Shown: piece after piece, positions 59,837-64,000 of the stretch | Position numbering within the stretch: position 1 is the stretch's first letter | Layout of the letters: each line of letters opens with the position of its first letter | Position numbers and translations under genes: made by a program | Assembly: GCF_016518545.1 (NCBI RefSeq) | Contig: NZ_JACVTO010000020.1 | Location: forward strand, 45,873 to 109,872 | Direction: 5' to 3' | DNA: 64,000 nt | From: Pseudomonas sp. S30 | GTDB taxonomy: Bacteria; Pseudomonadota; Gammaproteobacteria; Pseudomonadales; Pseudomonadaceae | Notes under the pieces: generated by a model | The model's database searches: none | What the model saw: the letters and a program-made list of their open reading frames with translations, nothing else | Told to the model about the DNA's origin: nothing

Positions 59837-61006
59837 ATGTCTATTCCCTTCTTCAAGCGCCGCCTGGCGCTTCTGGCCGTGCTGGGCATCGCTCTGGCCG
59901 GGTGCGACGGCGCCAGCGAGCAGCCAGCCGAGGCACCGGCCCCACAGGTACGGGTCGAGACCGTCCAGGCCCAGAGCCTGGCCATCAGCACGGAACTGAG
60001 CGGGCGCCTGCTCGCGCCACGCACCGCGCAAGTGCGCGCACGCGTGGCCGGCGTGGTGCTCAAGCGGGTCTATCGCGAGGGCAGTGACGTCAAGCAGGGC
60101 GACGTGCTGTTCCTGATCGACCCGGCGCCGTTCAAGGCGGACCAGAACAGTGCGCGCGCCACCCTCGCCCGCGCCGAAGCGACCCTCTACCAGTCGCGAC
60201 TGCAAGAGCAGCGCTATCGCCAGTTGGTGGATGAGAACGCCGTCAGCCGTCAGGACTACGACAACGCCCGCGCCGCGTTTCTGCAGGCCGGTGCACAGGT
60301 GGCCGAGGCCAAGGCCGCACTGGACCGCGCGCAGCTGAACCTGGGCTATGCCACGGTGACCGCGCCGATTTCCGGGCGCATCGGCCGGGCGCTGGTGACC
60401 GAGGGTGCGCTGGTCGGACAAGGCGAAACCACGGAGATGGCGGTCATCCAGCAGCTGGACCCCATCCACGCCGACGTGACCCAGTCGACCCGCGACCTCA
60501 CCGCCTTGCGCCGCGCCCTGCGTGCCGGCCAATTGCAGCAGGTGGGGCCGGATCAGGCCAGCGTGACCTTGATCCAGGACGACGGCAGCGCTTACGCGCG
60601 GGCGGGCACCTTGCTGTTCTCGGATATCAGCGTGGACCCGAGCACCAATCAGATCACCCTGCGCAGCGAATTCCCCAATCCCGACCTCGACCTGCTGCCA
60701 GGCAGCTACGTGCGGGTGCGCCTGGAGCAGGCTGTGCAGCCCAAGGGCATCAGCGTGCCGCAGCGGGCGATCCTGCGCGACAGCGCCGGAGTACCCAAGG
60801 TGCTGGTGGTGGGCGATCAGCAGCGCATCGAGGAGCGCCAGGTGGTGCTGGGTACGGCCCAGGGCGACCGCTGGGTCGTCAACGAGGGGCTCAGGGCCGG
60901 CGAACGCGTGGTGGTCGAAGGGCTGCAGCACATCAAGGCCGGCGATCAGGTCCAGGTGCAGACCGATCAGAGCACCCCACCCATCGCCAAGCACACCGGC
61001 CAGTGA
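59837..61006 (+). CDS. MexC-like RND periplasmic adaptor lipoprotein
   Basis: A 389-residue membrane fusion protein. The lipobox ALAGC gives Cys23 as lipidated residue after the signal peptide. The barrel-sandwich/lipoyl halves (VRARVAGVVLKRVYREGSDV and GYATVTAPISGRIGRALVTEGALVGQG) are well conserved and flank a helical hairpin (about residues 95-160). The second is nearly identical to the MexC motif. It bridges the inner-membrane pump and the outer-membrane channel. GGAAG precedes the ATG. The pump gene follows after 11 bases. Confidence 0.9.
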   Translation: MSIPFFKRRLALLAVLGIALAGCDGASEQPAEAPAPQVRVETVQAQSLAISTELSGRLLAPRTAQVRARVAGVVLKRVYREGSDVKQGDVLFLIDPAPFKADQNSARATLARAEATLYQSRLQEQRYRQLVDENAVSRQDYDNARAAFLQAGAQVAEAKAALDRAQLNLGYATVTAPISGRIGRALVTEGALVGQGETTEMAVIQQLDPIHADVTQSTRDLTALRRALRAGQLQQVGPDQASVTLIQDDGSAYARAGTLLFSDISVDPSTNQITLRSEFPNPDLDLLPGSYVRVRLEQAVQPKGISVPQRAILRDSAGVPKVLVVGDQQRIEERQVVLGTAQGDRWVVNEGLRAGERVVVEGLQHIKAGDQVQVQTDQSTPPIAKHTGQ

Positions 61007-61017
61007 GGTCCTGACCC

Positions 61018-64000
61018 ATGCCGCAGTTTTTCATTGATCGCCCGATTTTCGCCTGGGTGGTCGCGCTGTTCATCCTGCTGGCGGGCGCGCTGGCCATCCC
61101 TCAGTTGCCGGTGGCCCAGTATCCCGACGTTGCCCCGCCCCAGGTGGAAATCTATGCCGTGTACCCTGGCGCCTCGGCGCAGACCATGGACGAGAGTGTC
61201 GTCAGCATCATCGAGCAGGAGCTCAACGGCGCCGACAACCTGCTGTACTTCCAGTCCCAGAGCAGCCTGGGCAATGCCACCATCACCGCCACGTTCGAGC
61301 CGGGCACCGTGCCGGACCTGGCCCAGGTGGATGTGCAGAACCGCCTGAAAGTGGTCGAGTCGCGCCTGCCCCGCCCGGTGACGCAGCAAGGCCTGCAGGT
61401 CGAGAAGGTGTCCACCGGTTTCCTGCAACTGGTCACCCTGACCTCCGAAGACGGCGGGTACGACGAGATCGCCCTCAGCGATCTGCTGGCGCGCAACGTG
61501 ATGAACGAAATTCGTCGCGTCAAGGGTGTCGGCAAGGCGCAGCTGTATGGCTCGGAGCGGGCCATGCGGATCTGGATCGACCCGGCCAAGCTGGTCGGTT
61601 TCGCGCTGACACCGCAGGACGTGTCCCAGGCCATCGCCGCACAGAACGCACAGGTCGCGCCCGGCAGCATCGGCGACCTGCCCACCCGGCCGACCCAGGA
61701 GATCACCGCCAATGTCGTGGTCAAGGGCCAGCTGAGCAGCCCCGAGGAATTCGCCGCCATCGTCCTGCGGGCCAATGCCGATGGCTCGGTGGTGACGGTC
61801 GGTGATATCGCCCGGGTGGAGATCGGCGCCCAGGAGTACCAGTACGGCACGCGCCTGAACGGCAAGGCCACCAGCGCGTTCAGCATCAAGCTGTCTCCAG
61901 GCGCCAACGCCATGGAAACCGCCACCTTGGTGCGCCAGAAGATGGATGAGCTGTCGCGCTTCTTCCCTGCCGGCGTCAAGTACGACATCCCCTACGACAC
62001 CTCGCCCTTCGTCAAGGTCTCGATCAAGCAGGTGATCAGCACGCTGTTCGAAGCGATGCTCTTGGTGTTCGCGGTGATGTTCCTGTTCCTGCAGAACATC
62101 CGCTATACCCTGATCCCCACCCTGGTGGTACCGGTGGCGCTGATGGGCACTTTTGCCGTAATGCTGGCAATGGGCTTCTCGGTGAACGTGCTCACGCTGT
62201 TCGGCATGGTGCTGGCCATCGGTATCCTGGTCGACGATGCCATCGTCGTGGTGGAGAACGTCGAGCGGATCATGGCCGAGGAAGGCCTCGGGCCCAAGCA
62301 AGCGACGCGCAAGGCCATGGGTCAGATCAGTGGCGCGATCATCGGCATCACCCTGGTGCTGGTGGCGGTATTCCTGCCCATGGCGTTCATGAAGGGATCG
62401 GTGGGCGTGATCTACAAGCAGTTCTCGCTGTCGATGGCGGGGTCGATCCTGTTCTCCGCGTTCCTGGCACTGAGCCTCACCCCGGCCCTGTGCGCCACCC
62501 TGCTCAAGCCGATCGAGAACGGCCAGCATGCGCCCAAGGGCTTCTTCGGCTGGTTCAACCGCCGCTTCGAGCGCATGAGCGACGGCTATCAACGCTGGGT
62601 GTCCCACGCCCTCGCCCGCAGCGGTCGCTACCTGGTGGTCTACGGCGTGCTGGTAGCCGTGCTGGTCTATGGTTTCAGCCAACTGCCCAGTGCGTTTCTG
62701 CCGACCGAGGACCAGGGCTATACCATCACCGACATCCAGCTGCCGCCCGGTGCCAGCCGGATGCGCACCGAGCAGGTCGCCGCACAGATCGAGGCGCACA
62801 ATGCCCAGGAGCCTGGAGTGGGCAACACCACTTTGATCCTGGGCTTCAGCTTCTCGGGTACGGGGCAGAACGCCGCGCTGGCCTTCACCACCCTCAAGGA
62901 TTGGTCGCAGCGCAGCGACGACGACAGCGCGCAGTCCATCGCCGAACGCGCCACCGTGGCGTTCTCCGCACTCAAGGACGCCATCGCATATTCGGTACTG
63001 CCGCCGCCGGTGGACGGCCTGGGCGAATCCACAGGCTTCGAGTTTCGCCTTCAGGACCGTGGCGGCATGGGCTATGCCGGGCTCATGGCGGCCCGTGACG
63101 AGTTGCTGGCCAACGCGCGCCAGAGCAAGATCCTGAGCAACGTGCGCGAAGCGTCGCTGGCCGAGAGTCCGCAGGTGGAGCTTGAGGTGGATCGCCGCCA
63201 GGCCAACGCCCTGGGCGTGTCGTTCGCCGATATCGGTGCGGTGCTCGACACCTCGGTAGGTTCGAACTATGTCAACGACTTCCCCAACCAGGGGCGTATG
63301 CAGCGCGTGGTGGTGCAGGCCGAAGGCGATCAGCGCAGCCAGGTCGAGGACCTGCTCAAGATCCATGTGCGCAACGCCAGCGGCAAGATGGTGCCGCTGG
63401 GCGCGTTCGTGCAAGCCAGGTGGCTCAGCGGGCCGGTGCAGTTGACCCGTTACAACGGCTACCCGGCGGTGTCGATCTCCGGAGAGCCTGCAGCCGGTCA
63501 CAGTTCCGGCGAAGCCATGGCGGAAATTCAACGGATCGTCGATGCACTACCTGCCGGCAGCGCACTGGAGTGGACCGGTCTGTCGCTGCAGGAGCGCTTG
63601 TCCGGCAGCCAGGCACCGATGCTGCTGGCGCTGTCGTTGCTGGTGGTGTTCCTGTGCTTGGCAGCGCTCTACGAGAGCTGGTCGATACCCACCGCCGTGC
63701 TGCTGGTCGTGCCGCTGGGCGTGCTGGGCGCGGTGCTGGCGGTGACCCTGCGCGGTATGCCGAACGACGTGTTCTTCAAGGTCGGACTGATCACCCTGAT
63801 CGGCTTGTCGGCGAAGAACGCTATCCTGATCATCGAGTTCGCCAAGAGCCTGGTCGATCAGGGGGTCGATGTTGCCGAGGCGGCGATGCAGGCCGCGCGG
63901 CTGCGCCTGCGGCCCATCATCATGACCTCGCTGGCGTTCATCCTCGGCGTGGTGGCGCGGGGGGGCGGGCGCGGGGGCCCGCCCGGGCCGCGGGCGGGGC
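61018..64000 (+). CDS. MexD-like RND (HAE1) multidrug efflux pump, 3' incomplete
   Basis: The frame is open from ATG 61018 to the window end. The N-terminus MPQFFIDRPIFAWVVALF and the proton-relay motif GILVDDAIVVVENVERIM with the Asp pair, plus GLSAKNAILIIEFAK with the Lys, identify an HAE1 drug pump. Segments such as QLPPGASRMRT, FSFSGTGQNAALAF and SVLPPPVDGLGESTGF follow MexD closely. Usual length is about 1040 residues. The sequence matches through about residue 978 (IIMTSLAFILGVV, ending at 63953); the final 47 bases are G/C only and break the expected continuation. The outer-membrane channel gene would lie beyond. Confidence 0.9.
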   Translation, partial: MPQFFIDRPIFAWVVALFILLAGALAIPQLPVAQYPDVAPPQVEIYAVYPGASAQTMDESVVSIIEQELNGADNLLYFQSQSSLGNATITATFEPGTVPDLAQVDVQNRLKVVESRLPRPVTQQGLQVEKVSTGFLQLVTLTSEDGGYDEIALSDLLARNVMNEIRRVKGVGKAQLYGSERAMRIWIDPAKLVGFALTPQDVSQAIAAQNAQVAPGSIGDLPTRPTQEITANVVVKGQLSSPEEFAAIVLRANADGSVVTVGDIARVEIGAQEYQYGTRLNGKATSAFSIKLSPGANAMETATLVRQKMDELSRFFPAGVKYDIPYDTSPFVKVSIKQVISTLFEAMLLVFAVMFLFLQNIRYTLIPTLVVPVALMGTFAVMLAMGFSVNVLTLFGMVLAIGILVDDAIVVVENVERIMAEEGLGPKQATRKAMGQISGAIIGITLVLVAVFLPMAFMKGSVGVIYKQFSLSMAGSILFSAFLALSLTPALCATLLKPIENGQHAPKGFFGWFNRRFERMSDGYQRWVSHALARSGRYLVVYGVLVAVLVYGFSQLPSAFLPTEDQGYTITDIQLPPGASRMRTEQVAAQIEAHNAQEPGVGNTTLILGFSFSGTGQNAALAFTTLKDWSQRSDDDSAQSIAERATVAFSALKDAIAYSVLPPPVDGLGESTGFEFRLQDRGGMGYAGLMAARDELLANARQSKILSNVREASLAESPQVELEVDRRQANALGVSFADIGAVLDTSVGSNYVNDFPNQGRMQRVVVQAEGDQRSQVEDLLKIHVRNASGKMVPLGAFVQARWLSGPVQLTRYNGYPAVSISGEPAAGHSSGEAMAEIQRIVDALPAGSALEWTGLSLQERLSGSQAPMLLALSLLVVFLCLAALYESWSIPTAVLLVVPLGVLGAVLAVTLRGMPNDVFFKVGLITLIGLSAKNAILIIEFAKSLVDQGVDVAEAAMQAARLRLRPIIMTSLAFILGVVARGGGRGGPPGPRAG
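63954..64000. other. G/C-only terminal stretch, likely sequencing or assembly artefact
   Basis: The last 47 bases contain no A or T, and the translated frame departs from the RND family just where a conserved Pro-Leu-Ala segment should follow GVV. Confidence 0.75.

Noticed and set aside
60967..63531. Large antisense open frame (854 codons, minus strand) across the RND pump gene
   Set aside because: It mirrors the pump gene, is rich in His, Gln, Gly and Arg as GC-rich shadows are, and has no domain or ribosome site.
1..64000. CRISPR arrays, tRNA or rRNA genes, complete insertion sequences
   Set aside because: No regularly spaced direct repeats, no cloverleaf or rRNA sequence and no transposase were seen; the only mobile-element trace is the integrase fragment at 47812-48102.

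Overview
The window looks like a Pseudomonas chromosome, most likely from the P. putida/P. fluorescens side of the genus. It is GC-rich and densely coded, and carries PagL, a cysteine-poor DksA paralogue, an EfeUOB operon with an extra EfeM-type protein, a Cup-type chaperone-usher cluster and a MexCD-like RND pump. I see no rRNA, tRNA, CRISPR array or complete insertion sequence. The window starts inside a GntP permease gene and ends inside an RND pump gene. The last 47 bases are G/C only and do not continue that protein.

Layout. 1-5.6 kb: GntP permease end, a Fur-box-preceded iron uptake operon (efeU, efeO, efeB and an EfeM-like gene). 6-8.1 kb: thioester-reductase-like SDR and an inner-membrane protein. 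8.3-22.1 kb: a nine-gene block, all on the minus strand. Five genes make a Cup fimbria (subunit, chaperone, usher, tip adhesin, second chaperone) and four encode a Pvr/Rcs-type phosphorelay (hybrid kinase, REC-EAL phosphodiesterase, hybrid kinase with HPt, RcsB-like regulator). A 16-base sequence with an inverted-repeat core is repeated exactly upstream of the fimbrial subunit gene and of the first kinase gene. 22.4-31 kb: two small secreted proteins, MFS transporter, two LysR regulators, TrmK, RidA, and an AtuA-like/CitMHS operon divergent from its LysR gene across a perfect palindrome. 31-41 kb: RlhA, Ku, a methyltransferase, a KGG stress protein, B-type DyP, CrtZ-like hydroxylase, MgtC, a likely zinc-sparing pair (DksA2-like plus dihydroorotase) behind an 18-bp palindrome, and exonuclease III. 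41-47.4 kb: small proteins, a KfrA-like DNA-binding protein, a PrpA-like phosphatase, Ogt, a candidate sRNA, an orphan HWE-type kinase, an unknown helical protein and PagL. 47.8-57.4 kb: a tyrosine-integrase remnant, the ABC-F ATPase YbiT, and a 2548-residue Rhs protein. 57.7-64 kb: RstAB-like two-component system divergent from a MexCD-like pump, with a match to the RstA box in between.

The strongest candidates for further work are the fimbria/phosphorelay block with its repeated box, the giant Rhs protein with four N-terminal repeats and an unassigned C-terminal domain but no adjacent immunity gene, the putative sRNA at about 44.7 kb, and the RstAB/RND pairing.
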